55,744 nucleotides of DNA, taken from NCBI GenBank assembly GCA_023410595.1, contig JAEYPO010000008.1, positions 1 through 55,744 of the forward strand, in the 5' to 3' direction. Origin of the DNA: Bacillota bacterium. GTDB taxonomy: Bacteria > Bacillota > Clostridia > Christensenellales > SZUA-584. The position numbers and the translations under genes are program-made. Below, one piece after another: positions 16,399 to 24,054 of this stretch. The stretch's first letter is position 1. Every line of letters begins with the position of its first letter. The notes beneath the pieces were generated by a model, which was not told the origin of the DNA, made no database searches, and was given only the letters and a program-made list of their open reading frames with translations.

Positions 16399-17883
16399 TT
16401 ACTGAAGGCAGGCGAGATTTAAAATACTTTCCTGCGTACACTGACTGGCCATCAACTCTCCTTTTATGACGCCCTCCCTCATCACAATAATTCTGTCGGA
16501 AACATTCATCAATTCTGGCAGATCCGAGCTTATCATAATGATCGCTTTCCCGCTTTTGGCAAGATTGCGCAGGTGCTCATATATCTCATGCTTTGCGCCC
16601 ACATCGACGCCGCGGGTGGGTTCATCGATAATCAGGACATCGCTCTTTGTGGCCAGCCATTTGGCCAAGGAAACCTTTTGCTGGTTTCCTCCGCTCAAAT
16701 TAGACACCAGTTGTTTGTCATTGACACATTTGATCTGCAGGTCCTTGATCTGTGCACCGATCAGTTTGTCCTCGCGTTTCTTTTTGATGATTCCCCATTT
16801 GCTCAGCCCCTTTAAAATGGCAAATGAAATGTTATTTCTGACATCCAGATTCAACAACAGCCCTTGCTGCTTTCTATCCTCTGGGATCAGCGCGATCCCC
16901 TCTTTGATCGTTTTAGCAGGCGAAAGGAGCCTGATTTCCTTGCCGTGAATAAACACTTTGCCCGAAAGTATGGGGTCAGCGCCAAAAATAGCACGCACCG
17001 TTTCCGTTCTGCCGGCACCCACCAGGCCCGCAATCCCCAATATTTCTCTGCTTCTGACCGAAAAACTGACATCCTTTACTTTTTTATTTGTTAGGTTTTC
17101 AACGCGAAGCACCTCTTCGCCCGCTTCATAATCTGCTTTGGGGTAATAGCCGTGGATTTCACGTCCAACCATCAGCTTGATCAGCTCTTCCTGGCTTGTT
17201 TCGCTGGTGTCCATTGTCTTGATATACCGGCCGTCGCGAAAAACAGTAACTCTATCGGTGATTTCAAAAATTTCCTCGAGTCTATGTGAAACATATATGA
17301 TGCCAACCCCCTGCCTTTTTAACGTCCGCATGATGTTGTACATCTTTTTTATTTCTATATCCGTCAACGGCGCAGATGGTTCATCCATAATAAGCACTTT
17401 GACTTCTTTCAACAAGGACTTTGCAATCTCCACCAGTTGTTGCTGCGCAATTGAGAGATTCATGACCTGTTCCTTGAGGTTTAACTCAACCCCCATCATG
17501 TCAAAAACCTTTTTAGCTTTCTTTTGCATAAAGCTTACGTCGCGGAATCCATATTTAAGTACCTCTTTGCCCAGAAAAAGATTTTCCAGCACCGTAAGAT
17601 AGGGTATTAAATTAAATTCCTGATAGATGACCCCGATGCCCATATCCTCCGAAAGCCGCGGGTCCAAATCTTTTATGGAAGTGCCGTTCAAAATCACATC
17701 CCCAGCATCACGCTTAATACATCCCGACAAAATTTTAATCAGGGTGGATTTACCGGCTCCATTTTCTCCCAACAGCGCGTGAATTTCCCCCCTGCGCAGA
17801 TCAAAATCCACATCCTTCAGCGCCACGACTCCGGGGTAGTATTTTGTGATGCCTTTCATTACCAAAAGCGAATCGGTTGACAT
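16399..17883 (-). CDS. sugar ABC transporter ATP-binding protein (RbsA/MglA-like)
   Basis: 494 residues with two ABC domains. The first has Walker A LLGENGAGKSTLIKILSG and Walker B VLIMDEPSAPL. The second has a degenerate Walker A (IAGLVGAGRTETVRAIFG), signature LSGGNQQKVSLAKWL and Walker B VLIIDEPTRGVDVGAKHEI. This is the normal layout of sugar CUT2 importers. AGGAGATTTAC-type spacing gives a ribosome site before the ATG. It is probably the first structural gene, 157 bases after the DeoR gene. That gap holds a 7-bp stem (AGGTTAG/CTAACCT, 17913-17933) and two copies of CTATACCTT. Confidence 0.92.
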   Translation of the reverse strand: MSTDSLLVMKGITKYYPGVVALKDVDFDLRRGEIHALLGENGAGKSTLIKILSGCIKRDAGDVILNGTSIKDLDPRLSEDMGIGVIYQEFNLIPYLTVLENLFLGKEVLKYGFRDVSFMQKKAKKVFDMMGVELNLKEQVMNLSIAQQQLVEIAKSLLKEVKVLIMDEPSAPLTDIEIKKMYNIMRTLKRQGVGIIYVSHRLEEIFEITDRVTVFRDGRYIKTMDTSETSQEELIKLMVGREIHGYYPKADYEAGEEVLRVENLTNKKVKDVSFSVRSREILGIAGLVGAGRTETVRAIFGADPILSGKVFIHGKEIRLLSPAKTIKEGIALIPEDRKQQGLLLNLDVRNNISFAILKGLSKWGIIKKKREDKLIGAQIKDLQIKCVNDKQLVSNLSGGNQQKVSLAKWLATKSDVLIIDEPTRGVDVGAKHEIYEHLRNLAKSGKAIIMISSDLPELMNVSDRIIVMREGVIKGELMASQCTQESILNLACLQ

Positions 17884-18039
17884 AAATGTAAATCTCCTTC
17901 GATTGCAATGTAAGGTTAGCTGTTTTCTAACCTAGCGTCTCTTTCTATACCTTCTATACCTTCATCGGTTGGGATTGGTCTCATTTATAATGCTTGCGTT
18001 AATAGTTTTCTTGAGCGACTTTAAAAAAACGCTCCAAAT

Positions 18040-18795
18040 TTAATCTTTGCCGACGACAACAATCTTGAGTCTATTGGACATAGCCGCCAAAAATTCAGAG
18101 TCGATACCATCATCGGTAATCAAACAGTGCACATCCTCGTGTTTGGCTGTCACTGCGGTTCCTCCCGCCTTGTATTTGGAACTGTCTGTTACGACGAACA
18201 CTTTGTTCGAGGATACGATGCACGTCTGATAAAGCTCCAGCGAGTCTATATCCCGGGTGGTGTACCCTTGCTTAATATCGAAGCCATATGCACCCATAAA
18301 CATATAATCCGCGCGTATATTGCGCATACCGCTGTTAGTGATTACACCGCCCAGTTCGTATTCCGCTTGGTTGAACAATCCACCCAGCAGTATGATTTTC
18401 ATGTTCTTTTCACTCATTAGCTCCGAAAACGCAATTAAGGAGTTAGTGATAACGGTCAGCTTTTTGCCTTTAAGATACCGGCACATAGCGTATACCGTCG
18501 TTCCGCCGAACAGGATAACCGTGGACCCTTCTTCTACAAAACTGCTCGCGCTTTTCGCAATGGCAATCTTCTTATCCCAGTTGCGGCTGATTCTTGCGTC
18601 CATCGATTCTGGATTATAGTTTCCAACAAGAGGATAGGCGCCCCCATGATATCTTTTGATGATTTTTCGGTCTTCCAGCTTTACCAATATGCGCCTAACC
18701 GTGCTTTCGCTCATATCAAACTTTTCGCATATCTCGGCAACCGACACATTATTGTTCAGCATGATGTAGTCTTTGATCATTTCTTTGTTATACAT
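18040..18795 (-). CDS. DeoR/GlpR-family sugar-phosphate-responsive regulator
   Basis: 251 residues. The N-terminal winged helix has VAEICEKFDMSESTVRRILVKLE, written here in parts: VAEICEKFDMSES then TVRRILVKLE. The C-terminal DeoR sensor domain has YNPESMDARI, VILFGGTTVYAM, GGLFNQAEYELGG and FMGAYGFD. Such proteins usually repress sugar operons and release DNA on binding a phosphorylated sugar. It is the first gene on its strand, with a clear promoter and a 40-base palindrome just upstream. It probably controls itself and the downstream sugar genes. Confidence 0.9.
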   Translation of the reverse strand: MYNKEMIKDYIMLNNNVSVAEICEKFDMSESTVRRILVKLEDRKIIKRYHGGAYPLVGNYNPESMDARISRNWDKKIAIAKSASSFVEEGSTVILFGGTTVYAMCRYLKGKKLTVITNSLIAFSELMSEKNMKIILLGGLFNQAEYELGGVITNSGMRNIRADYMFMGAYGFDIKQGYTTRDIDSLELYQTCIVSSNKVFVVTDSSKYKAGGTAVTAKHEDVHCLITDDGIDSEFLAAMSNRLKIVVVGKD

Positions 18796-18818
18796 ATAAA
18801 CTTTCCTCTCTTTTGAAT

Positions 18819-18847
18819 ATAATATGCTATTTATGGCCGTTTATCAA
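18819..18847 (-). promoter_or_regulatory. promoter of the DeoR-type regulator and possibly the sugar operon
   Basis: TTGATA, a 17-base spacer and TATTAT lie on the minus strand about 25-50 bases before the regulator ATG. Spacing is optimal, and the -35 box lies 8 bases from the palindrome. Confidence 0.65.
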
Positions 18848-18854
18848 CGGTAAT

Positions 18855-18894
18855 TTGTCAATAATATGATCGTTATCGGTCATAAAATTGACAA
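18855..18894. promoter_or_regulatory. 40-base palindrome, likely DeoR operator
   Basis: The outer arms TTGTCAAT and ATTGACAA are perfect. The inner arms are imperfect (TATGATCG against TATGACCG in the reverse complement). Its place just upstream of the regulator's -35 box suggests autoregulation. Confidence 0.6.
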
Positions 18895-18958
18895 TAACTC
18901 AAAAAGTGTTCACGGCAGTAGAGAACCCGCGATAATGTGAATGATCAATGATGAATAA

Positions 18959-19150
18959 ATAGAGTGCGGTATAAACAGCCGCAATAGATCGAGGGAAATA
19001 AAGCGTTTTGAAATTGCAAATATTAAACCCTATCAATATGCAGGTGATATGGCACTTAAACGGGAAGCCTTTAAACATGAGAACGAAGTCAGGTTTTTGG
19101 TATGGTTTCAAGGATACAGAGAGATTACGAACCCTTGGGATATTGATAGG
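18959..19150 (+). pseudogene. fragment resembling a DUF2971 protein C-terminus
   Basis: An open frame with no start reads KRFEIANIKPYQYAGDMALK and then REAFKHENEVRFLVWF. This resembles the conserved AFKHExEVR part of DUF2971 proteins, which are often found near mobile elements. The 5' part is missing and no ribosome site exists. Identification rests on a short stretch only. Confidence 0.4.
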
Positions 19151-19415
19151 GTTAGGATTCTCTGTCGCTTGACCATCTCATCATACCGTGCCTGTGCTTT
19201 GTCTTGAATCTCAGCTAGATGTTCATTAAGTCTACATGATAGTAGAAGGCTACTATATGTTCCGTGCGCATGCTCTTAAGGTAGCCCAGCCGTGCCCGTC
19301 TGAATCGGTTAAGTTGAAGATCTTTCTGCTGCGGCAATTGTAAGTCCGGCAGATAATAATCGCCGTGTTGTGTATAGCTGATTGCAGTTTTAATATCTCT
19401 AAATTGCCCTTTCAT
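19150..19415 (-). pseudogene. TnpV-like transposon protein, frameshifted
   Basis: The first frame reads YTQHGDYYLPDLQLPQ and ends early. The expected continuation (LLSCRLNEHLAEIQDKAQAR) follows in the next frame from about 19250, so there is one frameshift. TnpV proteins accompany Clostridial transposons and integrative elements; their role is unknown. The remnant lies beside the relaxase fragment. Confidence 0.7.
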
Positions 19416-19458
19416 AAACGCTTTCCTCCATTTTGTTTGAATTTCGGCTTATCTTACA

Positions 19459-20001
19459 TCAGCGTTCGCGCTCATCTTTCTTTTTTGCGCTATGGTGAAA
19501 TGCGCGACGCAGCTCTCGATCCTCGCGATCTTTGGCAAAAATCTCTGTAAATACTTCTATAATGCGCTGCGGTGCAAGGTTTACAGCCTGGAAAAACTCT
19601 TTTGACTGCTCATAGAGATTGTTGTAACTGAGCTTTAATCCCTCGATCATGTTACTTGCTTCACGTAGCTTTTGCGTCAAATTAGCTATTTTACTCCGGG
19701 AAAGAACGCCCTCCTTTGCGAGTGATATCACCTCCTTGTAATCCTGTTCCGTTAATTCCACTTTACCGAACATCTTTTTCCGGCCCAGTTCATCCAGCTC
19801 ATGAAACGTCTTGCTTGCCTGATGCTCCACAACTAATTTTTCAGAAATCGAAACAAGCTCCTTCTGCTGTGTTTCCACTTCTTTTTCTACGAGAGTAAGC
19901 TTCTCATTATCCTGCTGTATCTTGTACTCGAGAACAGACAAGTGCTGTGTCGTACTTCCGCGAGCGCCGCGCTCAAAATCCTTGAACCCAGCATTTTTCA
20001 T
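19459..20001 (-). pseudogene. C-terminal part of a MobV (Pre/Mob) relaxase
   Basis: 180 residues begin KNAGFKDFERGARGSTTQH, the motif that follows the catalytic half in Clostridial MobV relaxases, and continue as a coiled coil to a basic tail (AKKKDERER). The HUH nicking domain of about 200 residues that should precede is absent. Instead the ATG overlaps the stop of a short upstream frame (ATGA). The element therefore probably cannot start its own conjugative transfer. The fragment could still be translated, but nicking activity is not expected. Confidence 0.7.
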
Positions 20002-20195
20002 ATCGTGTAAAGATAGTCCGGTGAACTGATCATCTGTAAATAATCTTGCCAGTCATCCAGATCAGACTCAGCGTTGATTTTCGGTTCATTTTCAGGTATG
20101 TTGTTTCTATTATCGGATGAAAGTGACTTTCCATTGTCTGTTACAGCAGACATCCTAGAGGTGGTCACTTTTTCATTTATCACGCTCATTCGCAC
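19998..20195 (-). CDS. short hypothetical frame between MobC-like gene and relaxase remnant
   Basis: 65 hydrophilic residues, with an acidic DLDDWQDYLQMI segment near the C-terminus. It overlaps the MobC-like gene by 23 bases and the relaxase fragment by 4. It may be the 5' part of an ancestral gene left by the deletion that removed the relaxase N-terminus. No family is recognised. Confidence 0.35.
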   Translation of the reverse strand: MRMSVINEKVTTSRMSAVTDNGKSLSSDNRNNIPENEPKINAESDLDDWQDYLQMISSPDYLYTI

Positions 20196-20517
20196 TCCCC
20201 TTCATGCCATCCATAGTGATTGCAATCAGCTCGATTGTGGCCATTAGCTCATCGTCAACTGTCTGACCCGAGGCAATTCTCTGCAATTCCGCAAGCACAG
20301 CGGTAAGTTCATTGCGCAGGGCTTTGTATACACGGGGATTGCTTTGAACAACAACTTCACGGCTTTGTAGCCGCCGAATTATATAGTCCTGTTTTGTCAG
20401 ACCGGAGAGACGAACAGCAGTTTCAAGCTGCTCGTCCTCCTCTGGCGATATTCGGAATGCCACAGTTTTGTTTCTCCAACGCCCTTTGCCGTCATATACC
20501 TTTAGCGACATATTCAA
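20173..20517 (-). CDS. MobC-like ribbon-helix-helix mobilisation accessory protein
   Basis: 114 residues. The N-terminal part (RNKTVAFRISPEEDEQLET) is a ribbon-helix-helix DNA-binding segment, followed by LSGLTKQDYIIRRLQSREVV. This is typical of proteins encoded after the integrase in Clostridial mobilisable elements. They are thought to bind oriT with the relaxase. The ATG overlaps the integrase stop (ATGA). With the relaxase truncated, a transfer role is now doubtful. Confidence 0.65.
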   Translation of the reverse strand: MNMSLKVYDGKGRWRNKTVAFRISPEEDEQLETAVRLSGLTKQDYIIRRLQSREVVVQSNPRVYKALRNELTAVLAELQRIASGQTVDDELMATIELIAITMDGMKGSANERDK

Positions 20518-21596
20518 AATCCTCCTTCTCCTCGTTCAATGTCCAGCCTATCCGCCATCTCTTTTTGCCTTGATGGGAACAAGTGTGCATAATTGTACGT
20601 GATATCAATACTCTCATGTCCAACACGATCCGCTATTGCGATAGCTGAAAACCCCATGTCAATCAACAGTGAAATGTGAGAATGCCGCAAATCATGAATA
20701 CGAATACGTTTCACTCCTGTCTGTTTGGCTCCCCTATCCATCTCGTGATGCAAATAGTATTTTGTGACAGTGAAGATTCGATCTCCCTGCTTTATTCCAT
20801 ATAACGTTTTTATGAAATCTTGCATTTCTGCACAGAGAAAATGTGGCATTTTGATAACTCGATTGCTCTTCTGTGTCTTCGGTTCAGTAATAACATCTCT
20901 GCCTTTTAGCCTCTGATATGACTTTGTAATAGATACTGTGCACCTTTCAAAATCGAAATCGGCAGGTGTCAGCGCCAACAGCTCGCCTTCACGAATACCG
21001 CACCAATAGAGCATTTCAAAAGCGTAAAATGAGACAGGCTTGTCCATCATGGCATCCGCAAATTTCTGATATTCATCCTTTGTCCAGAAAAGCATCTCCT
21101 TTCCTTTTGCCTTTCCCATGTTGCCCACCTTAACCGCTGGATTGATTTCGAGGCCGTAATACTTAACCGCATGATTAAAGAGTGCGCTAAGCTGATTGTG
21201 CAGTGTTTTCAGATATACTGGCGAATACGCTCTGCCATTGGTTTCCTTGTAGTTAATCATTTCATTTTGCCAAGATATAATTTCTTTGGGCATTATTTCA
21301 CACATTTTACGCTTTCCAAAATAGGGCAGTAATTTTGAACGGATTATATGCTCTTTTGTTTGCCATGTGTTTTCTTTGATTCGGCGCTGTATATCAGCCG
21401 TATAAATCTGAACAAAACTCTCAAAGGTCATATCCAAATCGGAACCCTTCACCTTTTTGAACTCTAATTCCCATTCCAAAGCTTCCCTCTTAGTAGCAAA
21501 GCCTCTCTTCAGTTTTCGTTCGTGCTCACCCATCCAATTTCTGTAGTAGAATGAAACGTACCAGGTGCCCTTGTTCTTATCCTTATAGGCAGCCAT
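20514..21596 (-). CDS. int: tyrosine recombinase (integrase) of the proximal element
   Basis: 360 residues, full length for Tn916-like and phage-type integrases. Residues 1-60 look like an AP2-like arm-binding domain (GTWYVSFYYRNWMGEHERKLKRG split as GTWYVSFYYRN and WMGEHERKLKRG). A SAM-like core-binding domain follows. The catalytic domain has Arg (GIREGELLAL), HDLRHSHISLL, GHESIDITYN and the Tyr in NYAHLFP. It should integrate and excise the element at the guaA 3' end. Its ATG overlaps the excisionase stop (TAATG). It lies about 0.9 kb from att copy C, with the excisionase and repressor genes between. Confidence 0.93.
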   Translation of the reverse strand: MAAYKDKNKGTWYVSFYYRNWMGEHERKLKRGFATKREALEWELEFKKVKGSDLDMTFESFVQIYTADIQRRIKENTWQTKEHIIRSKLLPYFGKRKMCEIMPKEIISWQNEMINYKETNGRAYSPVYLKTLHNQLSALFNHAVKYYGLEINPAVKVGNMGKAKGKEMLFWTKDEYQKFADAMMDKPVSFYAFEMLYWCGIREGELLALTPADFDFERCTVSITKSYQRLKGRDVITEPKTQKSNRVIKMPHFLCAEMQDFIKTLYGIKQGDRIFTVTKYYLHHEMDRGAKQTGVKRIRIHDLRHSHISLLIDMGFSAIAIADRVGHESIDITYNYAHLFPSRQKEMADRLDIERGEGGF

Positions 21597-21799
21597 TATT
21601 GCATCCGCCTTCTATCACCCTCTTCAACACCATAGAACTTCTCTTGAAAATACTTTCGGCTCACCCGGCCGGAAATGGTCAGAAAGCCCTTCCCTTTTAG
21701 ATCCAGATTCATTTCCCTCACCAACTTATAAGCATACGGCTTTGAGACTCCGAGTTCTCTAGCGATTTCGTCTGCTTTGATAAACAACTCACACTTCAT
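21596..21799 (-). CDS. xis: excisionase-like helix-turn-helix protein
   Basis: 67 residues with a MerR/excisionase-type HTH (ADEIARELGVSKPYAYKLV) and a basic tail. Such proteins bend attachment-site DNA and favour excision. It is translationally coupled to int and is the first gene after the triple operator, so the neighbouring XRE repressor probably controls it. Confidence 0.8.
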   Translation of the reverse strand: MKCELFIKADEIARELGVSKPYAYKLVREMNLDLKGKGFLTISGRVSRKYFQEKFYGVEEGDRRRMQ

Positions 21800-21827
21800 G
21801 CTCTACTATCACCCCCATATGTTTATT

Positions 21828-21845
21828 CAGTTCATAATCGAACTG
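21828..21845. promoter_or_regulatory. repressor operator 1
   Basis: CAGTTC, 6 bases, GAACTG: a perfect inverted repeat about 30 bases upstream of xis, within the divergent xis/repressor region. Confidence 0.65.
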
Positions 21846-21859
21846 TATTCGTATTATAT

Positions 21860-21877
21860 CAGTTCGTTTATGAACTG
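21860..21877. promoter_or_regulatory. repressor operator 2
   Basis: A second perfect CAGTTC, 6 bases, GAACTG site, 32 bases from operator 1 (about three helical turns). Confidence 0.65.
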
Positions 21878-21898
21878 TCAATGTATACACAATATTTT

Positions 21899-21916
21899 TG
21901 TTTCATTTTTGAACTG
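21899..21916. promoter_or_regulatory. repressor operator 3, degenerate
   Basis: Only the right half (GAACTG) is perfect; the left half is TGTTTC. The site is nearest the repressor gene, as expected for a weaker autoregulatory site. Confidence 0.45.
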
Positions 21917-21948
21917 TGTATGATATGATTTTTATGGAGGTATCCATA

Positions 21949-22428
21949 ATGACTGTTGGTGAAAAAATAAAGCGATTCAGGGTTGCTCAAAACCTTTCCC
22001 AAAAGCAACTGGCGCTGATGTCTGGTATGAGCGAACCCGCTATACGTAACTATGAGTTGGGAAATAGAAATCCATCCAAAAAGCAGCTTGAGAAGGTTGC
22101 GGATGCGTTAAGGATAAGTATATTTGCATTATCTGATCCTGATCTAGATTCTTATTACGGCGTCATGCACGCATTGTTCTATATGGAGGATACCTACGGC
22201 TTAGCTGCTCAAGAAGTTGAAGAGAAAGTATGTTTGTATTTGCCTGCTAATAGCACTTTAAACAGCGATATTAAAAAGTGGCATAAAGAAATGATTAATC
22301 TGGAAAATGGAAATATAACCAAGGAAGAATACGATCTTTGGCGACACAGTTACCCGCGCATTGAGGCTGAAAGTATTAAGGAAGATTTGAAAAAGAACCG
22401 CGTTAAAAATATTCCTACGGATAAGTGA
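21949..22428 (+). CDS. XRE-family element repressor
   Basis: 159 residues from the ATG at 21949, which has GGAGG 8 bases upstream; the longer frame begins before this site. The N-terminus is a Cro/CI-type HTH (IKRFRVAQNLSQKQLALMSG, then SEPAIRNYELG). The C-terminal 90 residues are helical and acidic and not a peptidase. It is divergent from xis-int with three operators between, forming a phage-like switch. The lack of an autocleavage domain suggests release by an antirepressor or a protease rather than RecA. Confidence 0.85.
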   Translation: MTVGEKIKRFRVAQNLSQKQLALMSGMSEPAIRNYELGNRNPSKKQLEKVADALRISIFALSDPDLDSYYGVMHALFYMEDTYGLAAQEVEEKVCLYLPANSTLNSDIKKWHKEMINLENGNITKEEYDLWRHSYPRIEAESIKEDLKKNRVKNIPTDK

Positions 22429-22437
22429 TTAGTGGCT

Positions 22438-22535
22438 TATAGTATCAAAATAGTATCACTAAACATAAAAAATCCCCAGGAAGGCCATAAATAGGCACTC
22501 CCAGGGATTTCGTTTATTACTCCCACTCAATCGTC
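22438..22535. repeat. attachment site at the resident guaA 3' end, copy C
   Basis: This holds the guaA stop region (GAGTGGGAGTAA on the minus strand), its terminator, and two TAGTATCA boxes 11 bases apart at 22440 and 22451. The same 11-base spacing separates two boxes in copies A and B. It is the probable att junction on the guaA side of the proximal element. Confidence 0.65.
22466..22510 (-). terminator. guaA terminator
   Basis: AAATCCC pairs with GGGATTT around a partly paired middle, followed by a T run on the minus strand. It overlaps the attachment site, so insertion rebuilds a similar terminator. Confidence 0.7.
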
Positions 22536-24049
22536 GCGGGCGGTTTGCTCGTGATATCGTATACTATCCTGTTTACGTGAGACACTTCGTTTATTATCCT
22601 TGAAGAAATCTTTTCAAGCACGTCGTAAGGTATGCGCGCCCAGTCGGCGGTCATGCCGTCCACGCTTGTTACCGCCCTGAGAGCCACGGTGTAATCGTAC
22701 GTGCGCTCATCCCCCATCACACCCACGCTGCGCATGCCTGTAAGCACGGCGAAATACTGCCATATCTCTTCGTCGAGCTTTGCATGCGCTATCTCCTCGC
22801 GGAATATATAGTCCGAGTGCTGGAGTATGCTTACCTTTTCCCGCGTTATATCGCCTATTATCCTGATAGCAAGGCCGGGTCCGGGGAACGGCTGCCTCCA
22901 TACGATGTGGCGCGGAAGGCCGAGGGCTTCGCCCAGCACCCTCACCTCATCCTTGAAAAGTTCGCGCAGCGGTTCTATTATATCTTCAAAATCGACATGG
23001 TCGGGAAGCCCGCCCACGTTGTGGTGGCTTTTTATAACGGCGGCGTGCCCCTTGCCCGACTCGATAACGTCGGGGTATATGGTGCCCTGCGCAAGAAAAT
23101 CAACCTTGCCCAGCTTTTTGGCCTCTTCTTCGAACACGCGTATAAACTCGGCTCCTATTATCTTGCGCTTCTTCTCGGGCTCGGTAACGCCCTTAAGCTT
23201 TTTAAGGAATCTTTCGGAAGCGTCGACGCTGATAAGATTGATGTTATAAGCTCCCTCAAACACTTCCTTTACCTGCTTAGCTTCGTCCTTGCGCAGCAGG
23301 CCGTGGTCGACGAATATGCAGGTAAGGCGGTCCCCCACCGCTTTGTTGAGTAAAGCGGCGCATACCGAAGAATCTACGCCGCCTGAAAGCGCAAGCAGCA
23401 CTCTGCCGCCGCCTATACGCTTTTTAAGCTCGCTTATGGCGACTTCAGCATAGTTCTTCATCGTCCACCCGCCTTTTGCGCCGCAGACGTTGTAGAGGAA
23501 ATTCGAGAGTATCTTGTTGCCGAACTTTGTGTGCACTACCTCGGGATGGAACTGCACACCGTACAGCTTTTTTTCCTCGCTGCAGTACGCGGCGACGTTG
23601 CAGCTCTGCGTTACCGCGGCTATCTTGAATCCGGGAGGAGGATTGTCCACATAATACGTATGGCTCATCCAGCATACAGAGCGTTTATCAAGCCCGGAAA
23701 ACAACGGACAGTCTGTATCGTACTCTATATCCGTCTTGCCATATTCGCGCTTGTCGGCTTTTCTCACGCTGCCGCCAAGTGTCTGGCTCATAAGCTGGCT
23801 GCCGTAGCAAATGCCGAGTATGGGTATGCCCAAGCTAAGCAGCCGCTCGTCGCAGCGCGGAGCGTTCTCGTCCGTGACCGTGCTCGGGCCGCCGGTGAAT
23901 ATTATGCCTATGGGATCGTATGATTTTATACGTTCTAAGGGAGCGTCAAAAGGAAGTATCTCGGCGTATACGGAAAGGTCCCTTACCCTTCTTGCTATAA
24001 GCTGGTTATACTGCCCGCCGAAATCCAGAACTAATATTGTTTCTCTCAC
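22517..24049 (-). CDS. guaA: GMP synthase (glutamine-hydrolysing)
   Basis: 510 residues, normal length. The class-I glutamine amidotransferase domain has the nucleophile Cys in GILGICYGSQL and the catalytic His in VQFHPEV. The ATP pyrophosphatase domain has LALSGGVDSSVCAALL, followed by the dimerisation domain ending IEWE. It converts XMP to GMP with glutamine and ATP. It lies 5 bases after guaB in a guaBA operon. The coding sequence is complete even though its 3' end is an integration site. Confidence 0.98.
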   Translation of the reverse strand: MRETILVLDFGGQYNQLIARRVRDLSVYAEILPFDAPLERIKSYDPIGIIFTGGPSTVTDENAPRCDERLLSLGIPILGICYGSQLMSQTLGGSVRKADKREYGKTDIEYDTDCPLFSGLDKRSVCWMSHTYYVDNPPPGFKIAAVTQSCNVAAYCSEEKKLYGVQFHPEVVHTKFGNKILSNFLYNVCGAKGGWTMKNYAEVAISELKKRIGGGRVLLALSGGVDSSVCAALLNKAVGDRLTCIFVDHGLLRKDEAKQVKEVFEGAYNINLISVDASERFLKKLKGVTEPEKKRKIIGAEFIRVFEEEAKKLGKVDFLAQGTIYPDVIESGKGHAAVIKSHHNVGGLPDHVDFEDIIEPLRELFKDEVRVLGEALGLPRHIVWRQPFPGPGLAIRIIGDITREKVSILQHSDYIFREEIAHAKLDEEIWQYFAVLTGMRSVGVMGDERTYDYTVALRAVTSVDGMTADWARIPYDVLEKISSRIINEVSHVNRIVYDITSKPPATIEWE

Positions 24050-24054
24050 GTGAT

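Noticed and set aside
19026..19153. 14-bp inverted repeat AACCCTATCAATAT / ATATTGATAGGGTT, considered as transposon ends
   Set aside because: Both arms fall in frame within the DUF2971-like remnant (KPYQY and DIDRV), and no transposase or target duplication is seen, so chance is likely.
22436..22535. tRNA gene as the integration target
   Set aside because: No cloverleaf is found; the conserved bases are the guaA 3' end and terminator.
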